38,336 bases of DNA from Candidimonas sp. (GCA_004297945.1 SCRC01000076.1:1-38336); one strand, 5' to 3'; positions 1-7,526 are shown, counted from the first letter of the stretch. The notes: a model not told the origin generated them from the letters alone. Numbers and translations are program-made.

Positions 1-2
1 TT

Positions 3-29
3 TGTAGCGGCACCCCTTGTGGGTGCCAT
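3..29 (+). repeat. REP element, GGCACCC stem
   Basis: A TGTAGC foot is followed by the stem GGCACCC, loop CTTGT and the matching arm GGGTGCC, then AT. It is a full copy of the dispersed REP family seen throughout the left third of the window and lies downstream of the minus-strand cupin gene. Together with the inverted copy at 62-88 it forms a REP pair. Confidence 0.85.
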
Positions 30-61
30 TTTATTTAAACGAAATCCGCGCCATTGCACAG

Positions 62-88
62 ATGGCAGCCACGAGGGCTGCCTCTACA
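62..88 (-). repeat. REP element, GGCAGCC stem, inverted
   Basis: Read on the minus strand this is a TGTAG foot, stem GGCAGCC, loop CTCGT, arm GGCTGCC, AT. The foot reads TGTAGAGG instead of the usual TGTAGCGG. It lies 23 bp from the stop codon of the cupin gene and is inverted relative to the copy at 3-29. Confidence 0.85.
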
Positions 89-110
89 CGCGCGTGGCGT
101 TGTCTAGAAT

Positions 111-590
111 CTAATCGTGCGGGTGCTTGTGGATGGGATCTACCCAATGCACGGTTTCGGGCTTATCGACGGCGGCGACGTCCAGGTTGATGACCACGGC
201 TTCGTTGTCGCTGCGCACCAGCACGCATTCCAGGGGCTCTTCGTCGCTGGCGTTCATTTCCTGGTGCGGGACGTAGGGCGGCACGTAGATGAAGTCGCCC
301 GGGCCGGCTTCGGCGGTGAATTCCAGTTGGTCGCCCCAGCGCATGCGAGCGTGGCCGCGCACAACATAAATGACGCTTTCAAGGGCGCCGTGATGGTGCA
401 CACCTGTCTTGGCTTTGGGGAAGATGGTGACGGTACCGGCCCACAGCTTTTGCGCGCCGACGCGCGCAAAGTTGATGGCCGCCGCGCGGTGCATGCCTGG
501 CGTCTGCGCGGTGTTGGTGTCCATCTGGTCGCCTCGGATGACGCTTACGCCTTCGGTGCGCCAGTCTTTGTGTTGGGTGTCGTCGCCCAT
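111..590 (-). CDS. cupin domain protein
   Basis: This is a small, 159-residue single-domain cupin. The first cupin motif is visible as three successive histidines at residues 65-67 followed by Gly68 and Glu71. The second appears as the GD(F/Y)IYVPP segment with His109 near residues 98-110. These residues form the usual metal site of a double-stranded beta-helix. There is no signal peptide, so it is probably cytoplasmic. It lies 42 bp downstream of the ABC transporter genes on the same strand and may be co-transcribed with them. Cupins of this size include dioxygenase-like, isomerase-like and pure binding proteins, and the substrate cannot be read from the sequence. The family call is firm and the function is unknown. 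Confidence 0.85.
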   Translation of the reverse strand: MGDDTQHKDWRTEGVSVIRGDQMDTNTAQTPGMHRAAAINFARVGAQKLWAGTVTIFPKAKTGVHHHGALESVIYVVRGHARMRWGDQLEFTAEAGPGDFIYVPPYVPHQEMNASDEEPLECVLVRSDNEAVVINLDVAAVDKPETVHWVDPIHKHPHD

Positions 591-632
591 GAATTTCTCC
601 GTTAATGACTAGCGATAATCATACTGCACGAT

Positions 633-1406
633 TCAGGGCGTTTGGGCTTCGGCCTTTAACACGGCTTGCAAAAACGAACGGGTGCGCGCTTCTTTGGGGT
701 TTTTGAAAATCACTTCGGGTACGCCTGCTTCGATGATGCGCCCGTCGTCCATCACGACCACAGTGTCGGCCACTTCTTTGGCAAAGCCCATTTCGTGCGT
801 GACGACCATCATGGTCATGCCTTCCTTGGCCAGCAGCTTCATCACTTGCAGCACCTCGCCCACCAGTTCGGGGTCGAGCGCCGAGGTAGGCTCGTCAAAT
901 AGCATGACCTTGGGTTCCATGGCCAGCGCCCGGGCAATAGCTACGCGCTGCTTTTGGCCGCCCGACAGGCTGGCGGGCATGGCGGAGGATTTTTCGGCCA
1001 GGCCTACTTTGGCCAGCAACGCTTCGCCCAATTGCTCGCTTTGGGCGGCGCCCATGCCGCGCAATGTCTTGGGGCCGATGGTGACGTTATGCAAGACGCT
1101 TAGATGCGGGAACAGGTTGAACGATTGGAAAACCATGCCGACCTGGGTGCGCAGGCGGTTCAGGTCTTTTTCCGCCAACATGGCGCCGTTGTCGGTGAGG
1201 CGTTGGCCGCAGATGTCGATGACGCCTTGCTGGGCGATTTCCAGTCCGTTGCAGCATCGCAGCAGGGTGCTTTTGCCAGAGCCGCTGGGGCCGATGACCA
1301 CCACCACTTGCGATAGGTCGACTTCCAGGTCGATGCCTTTAAGAACCTGGTTGCTGCCGAACGATTTATGCAACTGGCTGATTTTGATCATGGCGGGAGG
1401 GGTCAT
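633..1406 (-). CDS. polar amino acid ABC transporter, ATP-binding subunit
   Basis: This 257-residue cytoplasmic ATPase belongs to the HisP/GlnQ class and energises uptake of a polar amino acid. The Walker A motif GPSGSGKST is at about residues 39-47. The signature LSGGQKQR and Walker [13 protein letters not shown] follow in the expected order, then the switch histidine in [14 protein letters not shown]. The length is normal for the class. Its ATG overlaps the TGA of the permease gene by four bases (ATGA), which points to translational coupling and supports the chosen start, although Met6 is an alternative. It is the third gene of a binding protein-permease-ATPase operon. Substrate specificity cannot be assigned from this subunit. 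Confidence 0.95.
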   Translation of the reverse strand: MTPPAMIKISQLHKSFGSNQVLKGIDLEVDLSQVVVVIGPSGSGKSTLLRCCNGLEIAQQGVIDICGQRLTDNGAMLAEKDLNRLRTQVGMVFQSFNLFPHLSVLHNVTIGPKTLRGMGAAQSEQLGEALLAKVGLAEKSSAMPASLSGGQKQRVAIARALAMEPKVMLFDEPTSALDPELVGEVLQVMKLLAKEGMTMMVVTHEMGFAKEVADTVVVMDDGRIIEAGVPEVIFKNPKEARTRSFLQAVLKAEAQTP

Positions 1407-2071
1407 TGCACCATTCCTCCGGCTTTGAGGCGCGTTTCGATGCGGCGCAGCGCCAGGGTGGTGGCTGTTGTCATGATCCAGTACACCACGGCGATGACCA
1501 GGTAGGTTTCCAGTGAGCGATACGACACACTGATGATTTTTTGCCCTTCATGCATCAGGTCGTGGATGGTGACCAGCGACACCAGGGCCGAGTTTTTGAT
1601 GAGTGCGATGAATTCATTGCCCAGAGGCGGGATCATACGCACGAACGCCTGCGGCAAAATGATTTTAAGCATAGCCTGGGTGGATGACATGCCCAGCGAC
1701 CGCGCCGCTTCGGTTTGGCCGCGGTCGACCGATTGGATCGCGCCGCGCACGACTTCGGATACATACGAGGCCGAATACATGCCCAGGCCCAGCACCCCGC
1801 AGGCAAAGGCCGGCAGCAAGATGCCAAAACGCGGCAGACCGAAGAACCAGATAAAAAGCTGGACAAGCAAGGGCGTGCCGCGAAAGCACGACAGATAAAC
1901 GCTGCAAAACCAATAGGTGATTTTACGTTGCGGGTTCAAGTGCCCGATGCCGATCAGCAGCCCCAGCAGGCAAGATAGCACCAGCGCGCACACCGTCACC
2001 TCGACGGTAACGGTGGCGCCCCTTAGAAGCGATGTCCAGTCGGCCAGAACCGGGGTGAAATCAAAGTTCAT
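1403..2071 (-). CDS. polar amino acid ABC transporter, permease
   Basis: This 222-residue inner-membrane protein is of the HisM/GlnP type. It has an N-terminal hydrophobic helix (about residues 20-42), several further membrane spans, and the family EAA loop around [22 protein letters not shown], followed by the typical [15 protein letters not shown] segment. The loop docks onto the ATPase encoded directly downstream. It overlaps both neighbours by four bases (ATGA at each junction), so the three genes are one operon. Only one permease gene is present, so the channel is probably a homodimer, as in several GlnP-type systems. Confidence 0.95.
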   Translation of the reverse strand: MNFDFTPVLADWTSLLRGATVTVEVTVCALVLSCLLGLLIGIGHLNPQRKITYWFCSVYLSCFRGTPLLVQLFIWFFGLPRFGILLPAFACGVLGLGMYSASYVSEVVRGAIQSVDRGQTEAARSLGMSSTQAMLKIILPQAFVRMIPPLGNEFIALIKNSALVSLVTIHDLMHEGQKIISVSYRSLETYLVIAVVYWIMTTATTLALRRIETRLKAGGMVQ

Positions 2072-2814
2072 TTTGCGGGGGCTTCAAACCACTTGTTGAC
2101 GATTTTTTGGTAGGTGCCGTTGGCTTTGATGCGTTTCAAGGCTTCGTTGAATTCTTTGGTCAGTTTGGGTTCGTTTTTGCTGACGGCAATGCCGTATTCT
2201 TCGGTGGTGATCTGTTCAGGCAGAACGGTCAGTGCCGGGTTGTGTTGGGCGTAAAGCTTGGCGGCAGGCTTGCCGGTAACTGCCGCATCGGCGCGGCCGA
2301 CCTCTACCAGGTTAAACATTTCTTCATTTTTCTCGACCTCGATCCGGGTCACTTTGGGGTAGTTGTCTTGCAGATATTGTACGGATTTGGTGCCTACCTG
2401 TACCGAGACTTTCTTGCCGTTCAGGTCTTTAAGCGATTTGATGGGGCCGTTTTTCTTGGTTAAAACGACCAGGCCGCCGGCGTAATACGGGTCGGTGAAA
2501 TCAACCACTTTCGCGCGCGCGGCGGTAATGTAAATAGCCGACATGGCCGCATCGGCCCGGCCCGAAACAATGGCGGGAATCAGGCCCTTGAAGTCGATAT
2601 CGGTCCAGGCCACTTTCTTGCCCATTTCCTTGGCCAGGGCTTCGGTAATGTCAATGTCGAAACCGGTGCGCTGCCCCGCCTTGGTAAATTCCATGGGAGG
2701 AAACGTGGCATCGGTTACTACACGGATAGTGTCCGAAGCGGCGTGGCCAACAGCGGCGAAACTGCCCAGCGTCAGGGCGAGCAGTACGGTTAACAGGGTT
2801 TTGGGGGATTTCAT
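2068..2814 (-). CDS. polar amino acid ABC transporter, periplasmic binding protein
   Basis: This 248-residue protein has a clear Sec signal peptide (KSPK, then a hydrophobic stretch ending at GHA-A near residues 25-26). A family 3 solute-binding domain follows. Recognisable elements are the start of the mature domain TIRVVTDATFPPMEF, the segment TGFDIDI, the RADAAMSAIYIT segment and the VGTKSVQYL hinge region. It binds an amino acid in the periplasm and delivers it to the permease encoded next. A GGAG Shine-Dalgarno precedes the ATG. The ligand is uncertain and could be glutamine, histidine, arginine or a related compound. It is the first gene of the operon. Confidence 0.95.
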   Translation of the reverse strand: MKSPKTLLTVLLALTLGSFAAVGHAASDTIRVVTDATFPPMEFTKAGQRTGFDIDITEALAKEMGKKVAWTDIDFKGLIPAIVSGRADAAMSAIYITAARAKVVDFTDPYYAGGLVVLTKKNGPIKSLKDLNGKKVSVQVGTKSVQYLQDNYPKVTRIEVEKNEEMFNLVEVGRADAAVTGKPAAKLYAQHNPALTVLPEQITTEEYGIAVSKNEPKLTKEFNEALKRIKANGTYQKIVNKWFEAPAK

Positions 2815-2946
2815 CAGGTGCTCCTTGTGTGCAGCGTGAAAATGCGGAATTTTGTAAGCTTAGCGAGATTTTGCGTTATTGCGTTAATTGAAGCTTAAAA
2901 AAGTGCTTATATGGGGAAACTCCCTAGATGCGCGGCGGGTACGTTT

Positions 2947-3198
2947 TGTAGGGGCAGCTCTTGTGGCTGCCATCGTTTTTCTATAGGGGTGACCCTTGTG
3001 GTAGCCCGTCGACAATCAAAACGGTATCTTGCATAGATGACAGGCACAAGGCCTGTCGCTACATGCCTGTCGCTACAAAATTCACAGACACGTCTTCGTC
3101 CTGACGATATGGCAGCCACAAGGGCTGCCGCTACATGATTCACGCGCACGTTTTGTAGCGGCACCCCTTGTGGGTGCCATTTTTGATGTGGGTGCCAT
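2947..3198. repeat. composite REP cluster (BIME), copy 1
   Basis: The cluster contains REP units at 2947-2973 (+, GGCAGCT variant), about 2982-3010 (+, degenerate), 3037-3063 (-, stem GACAGGC/GCCTGTC), a 14-nt half unit at 3064-3077, 3109-3135 (-, GGCAGCC stem) and 3154-3180 (+, GGCACCC stem), then a 3' half unit ending at 3198. The two last full units are an inverted pair joined by a spacer starting TGATTCACG. The block from about 2985 to 3180 is repeated, with few changes and in the same orientation, at about 4989-5187. Confidence 0.85.
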
Positions 3199-3269
3199 TT
3201 TTGACATAGCACCTTCTTGATTATCCCGGCTTAATTGCTAAAGTTGGCGCTTGTTTTTATTAAGATTTT

Positions 3270-3291
3270 GTATGTGAAGCCTTTCATATAC
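3270..3291. promoter_or_regulatory. imperfect palindrome upstream of brnT, possible operator
   Basis: A 22-bp imperfect inverted repeat with ends GTATGTGAA and TTTCATATAC lies about 30 bp before the BrnT start codon in A/T-rich DNA. Toxin-antitoxin operons are usually autorepressed by the antitoxin at such a site. The operator role is inferred from position and symmetry only. Confidence 0.35.
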
Positions 3292-3321
3292 GAGGTTTTT
3301 TTGATTGACTGAACTAGTCCA

Positions 3322-3621
3322 ATGAACTACCATGACGCTATGCAGTTCGAGTGGGACGAAATGAAAAGCGATGCGTGCTTTGCTGGGCGTGGTTTTGATT
3401 TCGCCTATATTCTGCCCGCGTTTCTGGATGCTAATCGGTTAGTGCTCGAAGATACTCGTTGGGATTACGGTGAGGATCGCTACCAACTGTTGGGTTGTGT
3501 TGGGCAACGTGTTTTTCTCGTGGTGTTTACCCACCGTGATGCCACTGTTCGAATTATTTCCGCTCGCAAGGCTAACCGTCGAGAGGTTGAATTTTATGAA
3601 AACAGCTCGCGTGAAAATTAA
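3322..3621 (+). CDS. brnT: BrnT family type II toxin
   Basis: This 99-residue protein resembles BrnT toxins, RelE-fold ribonucleases that stop translation. The visible family pattern is FEWDEMKSDACFAGRGFDFAY near the N terminus, a central GEDRYQLLG segment, then VFLVVFTHRD and RIISARKANRREVEFYE at the C terminus, which carries the conserved arginines and the alanine-rich helix. The start could be the ATG at 3322 or the in-frame ATG at 3340, which would begin MQFEWDE as many BrnT proteins do. The end overlaps the antitoxin gene by 26 bp. The toxin-first order is normal for brnTA operons. The gene lies between two composite REP blocks. Confidence 0.85.
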   Translation: MNYHDAMQFEWDEMKSDACFAGRGFDFAYILPAFLDANRLVLEDTRWDYGEDRYQLLGCVGQRVFLVVFTHRDATVRIISARKANRREVEFYENSSREN

Positions 3622-3931
3622 TATTGGAAAGCCTGCGGCTTTTCCTGCGGGCCGGATTGACGCGGCGCGTTTAGATGGCATGACCGAAGAGGATCTTGCC
3701 AGGCAGCAGCAGGAAGATGATAGACAGGCCATGCAGGATATGGCGAAATACGCGCGTCATGTGCGTCGGCGTCTGGGGCTTACACAACAGGAATTTGCGC
3801 GCCGCATTGACGTATCGCTTGAAACGATACGCAACTGGGAGCAGGGCCGGCGCTGTCCGACCGGCGCGGCGAAAGCACTGCTAAAGGTACTTGATAAGGC
3901 ACCCGAGGCCTGCCTGGAAGCGTTGGCGTAG
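3596..3931 (+). CDS. helix-turn-helix antitoxin of the BrnT module
   Basis: This 111-residue protein has an Xre-type helix-turn-helix at about residues 58-90. The segments LGLTQQEFARRIDVSLETIRNWEQG and PTGAAKALLKVLDK are typical of HTH_3 antitoxins of RelE-fold toxins. The start is the ATG at 3596, preceded by GAGG at good spacing and followed by MKTARVKINIGKPAAF; the frame is open further upstream but only as a shadow of brnT. It presumably neutralises BrnT and represses the operon. Most characterised BrnA antitoxins are ribbon-helix-helix proteins, so the HTH type here is a variant pairing. The 26-bp overlap with brnT implies coupled translation. Confidence 0.85.
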   Translation: MKTARVKINIGKPAAFPAGRIDAARLDGMTEEDLARQQQEDDRQAMQDMAKYARHVRRRLGLTQQEFARRIDVSLETIRNWEQGRRCPTGAAKALLKVLDKAPEACLEALA

Positions 3932-3988
3932 GGCCTATAGATCGGGCGAGGTTTTGAATGGCGCCAGCAAAGGATGCCGCTTGCATGG

Positions 3989-4061
3989 ATGGCAGCCACA
4001 AGGGCTGCCGCTACATGATTCACGTGCACGTTTTTGTAGCGGCACCCCTTGTGGGTGCCAT
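3989..4061. repeat. inverted REP pair (BIME), copy 2
   Basis: A minus-oriented unit at 3989-4015 (GGCAGCC stem) and a plus-oriented unit at 4035-4061 (GGCACCC stem) are separated by TGATTCACGTGCACGTTT. The same spacer joins pairs at 3109-3180 and 5114-5187. This pair separates the BrnT module from the TacAT module. Confidence 0.9.
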
Positions 4062-4141
4062 TTTCAATGTCGCAATTTTATAGATGCCGTCTTAACGGCC
4101 AAGGTCGATGCGGCACCGTCCCTGGTGACTGCCAAAAATCA

Positions 4142-4639
4142 TTACCCTTCGCGTAGAACCTGCTCGGCGGTGGCCAAGGGTAGGCACAGGGTCATGGTTT
4201 TGATGGGCGACTCAATGAAGCCCCTGGAGAGGTAAAAGCGCCTGGCTTGTTCGGACAGGGCGTGCACCAGCAGCGCTGAGACGCCGGCAATTTCGGCCGC
4301 TTGAATCGCGCGCAGGATGGCGTCGCTCAACAGGGCTGTGCCTATGCCTTTTTGATGGTAGTTCTTATGGATCGCCAAGCGGCCAAGAACCAGAACCGGA
4401 ATGGGATCTGGTCGATTGCGCCGCAGCGTGCCTGGCGCTTCGCCATGGCCGATTGCTCCGGCTGCCAGGCAGTAGTAGCCAATGACGGCATGGCCTTCGC
4501 ATACCACGTAGGTACGCGATGACCCATTGGCTTGATTCTTGGCGGCGCGACGCTTTAACCACTCGTCAAGCGACGGCTCGTCACTGTCAAAGTCGGCGAG
4601 CTGATGAGAGCCGGCAAGCGGCTCCGGCGTCGAAATCAT
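4142..4639 (-). CDS. TacT-like GNAT acetyltransferase toxin
   Basis: This 165-residue GNAT-fold enzyme matches the TacT/AtaT/ItaT toxins, which acetylate the amino group of aminoacyl-tRNA and block translation. The acetyl-CoA-binding motif A is VLGRLAIHKNYHQKGIGTAL, with the Q-x-x-G-x-G/A loop. Near the C terminus is ALSEQARRFYLSRGFIESP, containing the tyrosine used as general acid in TacT. The N-terminal segment DSDEPSLDEWLKRRA is also family-typical. The ATG overlaps the stop of the upstream antitoxin gene by four bases. The tRNA target cannot be predicted from sequence. Confidence 0.92.
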   Translation of the reverse strand: MISTPEPLAGSHQLADFDSDEPSLDEWLKRRAAKNQANGSSRTYVVCEGHAVIGYYCLAAGAIGHGEAPGTLRRNRPDPIPVLVLGRLAIHKNYHQKGIGTALLSDAILRAIQAAEIAGVSALLVHALSEQARRFYLSRGFIESPIKTMTLCLPLATAEQVLREG

Positions 4640-4929
4640 CGCTGCGGTTTCCAGGGAACGGGCGCCTTCATCGTGCGGCGCAGGCGGTCGGAGGGAGCTG
4701 GCGGTGCATCGAGCATCGCCTGGAACGTGGCAAAGCCCTTGGCATCGAGCGCAAAGTAAGTCTGGTCGAGCAGCACGTCTTCGGCTTGCCTACAGGCGGC
4801 TTCCAGCATGAAGTCCGAACGGCTGCGCCCAAGCCGGTCGGCGGCCTGGTCGATCAGGTCGCGCTGGCCGGCTTTGGCTCGAATACTGATGGTGACGGGT
4901 TCTTGGGTGGGTGATAGAGTATGCGCCAT
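4636..4929 (-). CDS. TacA-like DUF1778 antitoxin
   Basis: This 97-residue protein has an N-terminal ribbon-helix-helix: the beta strand VTISIRAKAGQ, then helices over DLIDQAADRLGRSRSDFML. A C-terminal segment (about residues 55-97, YFALDAKGFATFQAMLDAP onward) would wrap around the toxin. This is the DUF1778 layout of antitoxins paired with GNAT toxins. The protein should bind its own promoter as a dimer or higher oligomer, and a near-perfect 22-bp palindrome lies 11 bp upstream. Start at 4929 is supported by AAGG six bases upstream. Confidence 0.92.
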   Translation of the reverse strand: MAHTLSPTQEPVTISIRAKAGQRDLIDQAADRLGRSRSDFMLEAACRQAEDVLLDQTYFALDAKGFATFQAMLDAPPAPSDRLRRTMKAPVPWKPQR

Positions 4930-4940
4930 ATAGTACCTTT

Positions 4941-4962
4941 TTGTAGTGCATATGTATTACAA
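4941..4962. promoter_or_regulatory. palindromic operator of the tacAT operon
   Basis: This 22-bp inverted repeat is centred on CATATG with arms TTGTAGTG and TATTACAA, so nine of eleven positions pair. It sits just upstream of the tacA start codon, where a ribbon-helix-helix antitoxin would bind. The symmetry is seen directly; the autoregulatory role is inferred from the family. Confidence 0.6.
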
Positions 4963-4985
4963 CACAAAAACGTATCCGTGGATTG

Positions 4986-5187
4986 TGTACGGGCAACCCT
5001 TGTGGTCGCCCGTCGATGATCAAAACGGTTTCTTGCATGAATGACAGGCACAAGGCCTGTCGCTACATGCCAGTTGCTACAAAATTCACAGACACGTTCT
5101 TCGTCCTGACGATATGGCAGCCACGAGGGCTGCCGCTACATGATTCACGTGGACGTTTTTTGTAGCGGCACCCCTTGTGGGTGCCAT
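4986..5187. repeat. composite REP cluster (BIME), copy 3
   Basis: Units are at about 4986-5014 (+, variant GGGCAACC/GGTCGCCC), 5041-5067 (-, GACAGGC stem), a 14-nt half unit at 5068-5081, 5114-5140 (-, GGCAGCC stem, loop CTCGT) and 5161-5187 (+, GGCACCC stem). Order, spacing and spacer sequences match the cluster at 2982-3180 closely. The 312-bp gap between tacA and the RAYT gene holds this cluster, the tacA operator and the REP at 5220-5246, and no gene. Confidence 0.88.
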
Positions 5188-5219
5188 TTACGCAATAACC
5201 TGCACCCCGTTTAGCAAAA

Positions 5220-5246
5220 ATGGCAGCCACGAGGGCTGCCGCTACA
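5220..5246 (-). repeat. REP element that supplies the RAYT stop codon
   Basis: Read on the minus strand it is TGTAGC, stem GGCAGCC, loop CTCGT, arm GGCTGCC, AT. The TAG at 5244-5242, part of the GTAG foot, is the in-frame stop codon of the transposase gene. The element has the same orientation as that gene. Confidence 0.9.
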
Positions 5247-5856
5247 AATTGACAGGATTTTCGCGATCCATCGACCACTGCGCAGGATTGTTCGCGATGT
5301 AGGTACGGATCTGCGTGAGGTTGGATTCGTTTCGAATGACGTGTTCGTAGTAGTTAAGTTGCCAGAGCCGGCCGTTGAAGGGCGGCCAGCATGATGTCTT
5401 TACGTTATGGATGTACTTAAGGGTGGACAAGGATTTGAACGCTCCGACGATGTTTCCTACCGTATGCGTGCCTTTTGCGTGGAGATGGCTGTTATGCGGG
5501 TCATCAGCTACGGGCAAGATCGAGTCTTTCTGAGGGATTGAAAATGCGTGCTTGGGCGGTGAAATGAACAGTATGCCGTGGATGTGATTGGGCATGACCA
5601 TAAACCCGTCCAGCACAACATCGGGAAAGAGCCTTGGCAGTGTTTCCCAAACCTCGGCGATCATACGCCCTGCATTATTGGGATGCATCTGGCTGTTTTC
5701 GATTTGGCCAAATAACAGCATCCGGTGGTGAGTGCACAGGGTGATGAAATACCCGCCCGCCTGCGAGTAGTCATAGCCCGGCAGGCGCGGCGGGCGGTGT
5801 CGTGCGTAGGCGCGAGGCGGCAGGGACGTTTTGATTGCTGGGGTGCGTGGCGCCAT
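5242..5856 (-). CDS. REP-associated tyrosine transposase (RAYT, Y1_Tnp family)
   Basis: This 204-residue protein is a single-domain Y1 HUH endonuclease related to IS200/IS605 transposases. It would cut and rejoin single-stranded DNA at REP hairpins. The HUH motif is in MPNHIHGI (His91 and His93). The C-terminal block NGRLWQLNYYEHVIRNE carries the expected catalytic tyrosine (Tyr169 or Tyr170), followed by the YIANNP segment typical of RAYTs. The start at 5856 has AAGGG upstream. The frame is intact. REP elements whose GTAG foot and hairpin fit known RAYT substrates lie on both sides (5220-5246 and 5967-6017). The gene is not part of a normal insertion sequence: no terminal inverted repeats or second transposase are seen. 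Confidence 0.93.
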   Translation of the reverse strand: MAPRTPAIKTSLPPRAYARHRPPRLPGYDYSQAGGYFITLCTHHRMLLFGQIENSQMHPNNAGRMIAEVWETLPRLFPDVVLDGFMVMPNHIHGILFISPPKHAFSIPQKDSILPVADDPHNSHLHAKGTHTVGNIVGAFKSLSTLKYIHNVKTSCWPPFNGRLWQLNYYEHVIRNESNLTQIRTYIANNPAQWSMDRENPVNL

Positions 5857-5966
5857 GACGAGCCCTTCGGACGAGTTCTAATGATGAGATCGAAGGTATC
5901 ACGGGGCCGGTGGCAATTCATCCCTGAAGAGACGTTTGTGTCATGGGGAATTGGTGGTGTTGGGGG

Positions 5967-6017
5967 ATGGCAGCCACAAGGGCTGCCGCTACAAGGGCTG
6001 CCGCTACAAGGGCCGCC
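5967..6017 (-). repeat. REP with two truncated copies, upstream of the RAYT
   Basis: The full unit is 5967-5993 (-, GGCAGCC stem). It is followed by a half copy at about 5994-6008 (foot plus first stem arm) and a shorter remnant at 6009-6017. The cluster fills the space between the hemL stop codon and the RAYT leader and has the same orientation as the RAYT gene. Confidence 0.85.
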
Positions 6018-6021
6018 CCGC

Positions 6022-7299
6022 TTAATGTTTGGCGAATACCTGTTCCGCTGCATCAAGCGTGGCCTGGATAACGGCATCGTCGTGCGCGGCCGAGACGAAG
6101 CCGGCTTCGAACGCGGAGGGCGCGAAATACACGCCTTTGATCAGCATGGCGTGAAAGAATTTTTTAAAGCGCTCTACGTTGCAGCTTGACGCTTCCGAAA
6201 AACTGGTGGGTATCCGTTCACTGAAGTAGATGCCAAACATGCCGCCGATATAGTCGGTGCTAAGGACGATGCCGGCGGCATCGGCGCGATCGGCGATTCC
6301 GTTGGCGAGTTTTTCGGTTTGGGCACCCAGGCGCTCGTAAAAGCCCGGCTCGGACAGGAGCTTGAGCGTAGTCAGGCCTGCGGCCACGGCCACTGGGTTA
6401 CCTGATAGCGTGCCGGCCTGGTAAACGTTGCCCAGGGGCGCCAGGTGCTCCATGATGTCGGCGCGGCCGCCGAAGGCGCCTACCGGCATGCCTCCGCCAA
6501 TAATCTTGGCCAGCGTGGTCAGGTCGGGTTTGATGCCTGTAAGCCCTTGCACGCCTTGCGGGCCAACCCGAAAGCCCGTCATGACTTCATCGAAAATCAG
6601 CAGTGCACCGTATTGCGTGCACAGAGCACGCAGGCCTTCAAGGAAGCCCGGTACGGGCAGGATCAGATTCATGTTGCCGGCGATGGGCTCGACAATAATG
6701 CAGGCGATATCGGCACCATGCAGTTTGAATGCGGCCTCGACGCTATCGAGGTTGTTGTAGTCGAGCACGAGGGTGTGCTGGATGAATTCGGGCGGAACCC
6801 CTGCCGAGGTCGGGTGACCAAAGGTAAGCATGCCCGACCCGGCCTTGACCAGCAGGCTGTCCGCATGGCCGTGGTAGCAGCCTTCGAATTTAATGATTTT
6901 CGAGCGGCCGGTGACGCCGCGCGCCAGGCGTATGGCCGTCATGGTGGCTTCGGTGCCTGAACTGACCAAGCGGACTTTTTCTATGGATGGCATGCGCGCC
7001 ACAATGGCTTCGGCAATTAGAATTTCGGCTTCGGTAGGTGCGCCAAATGAAAGCCCGTCGGCGGCGGCTTCTTGCACGGCCTTGACGACCTCTGGGTGGG
7101 CGTGCCCGAGGATGGCCGGGCCCCAAGAGCCCACGTAGTCGATATAGCGGACATTTTCCGCATCCCACAAGTAGGGGCCTTGCGCGCGCTTGATGAAACG
7201 CGGCGAGCCGCCCACGGATCGAAAGGCCCTGACAGGTGAATTGACCCCGCCAGGAATGGTTTGACAAGCGCGTTCGAAGAGTTCGGTATTGCGAGACAT
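6022..7299 (-). CDS. hemL: glutamate-1-semialdehyde 2,1-aminomutase
   Basis: This 425-residue PLP enzyme converts glutamate 1-semialdehyde to 5-aminolevulinate in the C5 pathway of tetrapyrrole synthesis. The N terminus [25 protein letters not shown] is diagnostic. The cofactor-binding segment [15 protein letters not shown] and the DEVMTGFRV segment are present, and the PLP lysine is Lys265 in [19 protein letters not shown]. The length is that of the family. The start at 7299 gives the conserved N terminus; the open frame continues 16 codons further upstream without similarity. It is a cytoplasmic housekeeping gene. Its upstream side carries a 54-bp tandem REP array. Confidence 0.97.
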   Translation of the reverse strand: MSRNTELFERACQTIPGGVNSPVRAFRSVGGSPRFIKRAQGPYLWDAENVRYIDYVGSWGPAILGHAHPEVVKAVQEAAADGLSFGAPTEAEILIAEAIVARMPSIEKVRLVSSGTEATMTAIRLARGVTGRSKIIKFEGCYHGHADSLLVKAGSGMLTFGHPTSAGVPPEFIQHTLVLDYNNLDSVEAAFKLHGADIACIIVEPIAGNMNLILPVPGFLEGLRALCTQYGALLIFDEVMTGFRVGPQGVQGLTGIKPDLTTLAKIIGGGMPVGAFGGRADIMEHLAPLGNVYQAGTLSGNPVAVAAGLTTLKLLSEPGFYERLGAQTEKLANGIADRADAAGIVLSTDYIGGMFGIYFSERIPTSFSEASSCNVERFKKFFHAMLIKGVYFAPSAFEAGFVSAAHDDAVIQATLDAAEQVFAKH

Positions 7300-7391
7300 G
7301 GTGATTGGGCTCTGAAAATGGAGTGAGGTGATGCTATAGCATAGCAAGCTTGCTGTTTATTCTCTATTTTGGGGTTGGTGGGCCTGCATGG

Positions 7392-7526
7392 GTGGCAGCC
7401 ACGAGGGCTGCCGCTACATTATCGACGGGAATGGCCCTTGGAACCATGGCAGCCATGAGGGCTGCCGCTACATGAACGATGGGAATGGCCCTTGGAAACA
7501 TGGCAGCCACGAGGGCTGCCGCTACA
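7392..7526 (-). repeat. three REP elements in a 54-bp tandem array
   Basis: REP units at 7392-7418, 7446-7472 and 7500-7526, all minus-oriented with GGCAGCC stems, recur with an exact 54-bp period. The intervening 27 bp is also repeated (core GGGAATGGCCCTTGGAA), so the repeating unit is REP plus spacer. The array lies between the end of thiE and the start of hemL. Loops read CTCGT, CTCAT and CTCGT. Confidence 0.9.

Larger units (their letters stand above)
2815..3321. other. 507-bp intergenic region with repeats and two divergent promoter areas
   Basis: There is no convincing gene here. An open frame on the minus strand at 2907-3212 is made by the repeats and is not credible. The left 130 bp is A/T-rich leader of the transporter operon, the middle holds the REP cluster (2947-3198), and the right 120 bp is A/T-rich and precedes the BrnT module. 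Confidence 0.7.

Noticed and set aside
117-605. Plus-strand open frame opposite the cupin gene, and similar long antisense frames opposite hemL, nrdA and others
   Set aside because: They are shadows caused by GC-rich codon usage of the real genes and have no recognisable domains.
2907-3212. Open frames rich in the peptide VAAALVAA on the minus strand (also near 3757-4029, 5063-5278, 7364-7576)
   Set aside because: One frame of the REP contains no stop codon and yields this peptide wherever REPs cluster. Only at the end of apaH is such sequence part of a real protein.
7392-7526. Regularly spaced repeats resembling a small CRISPR array (also 18146-18277)
   Set aside because: The repeats are REP hairpins found all over the window, the spacers are copies of each other, and no cas gene is nearby.
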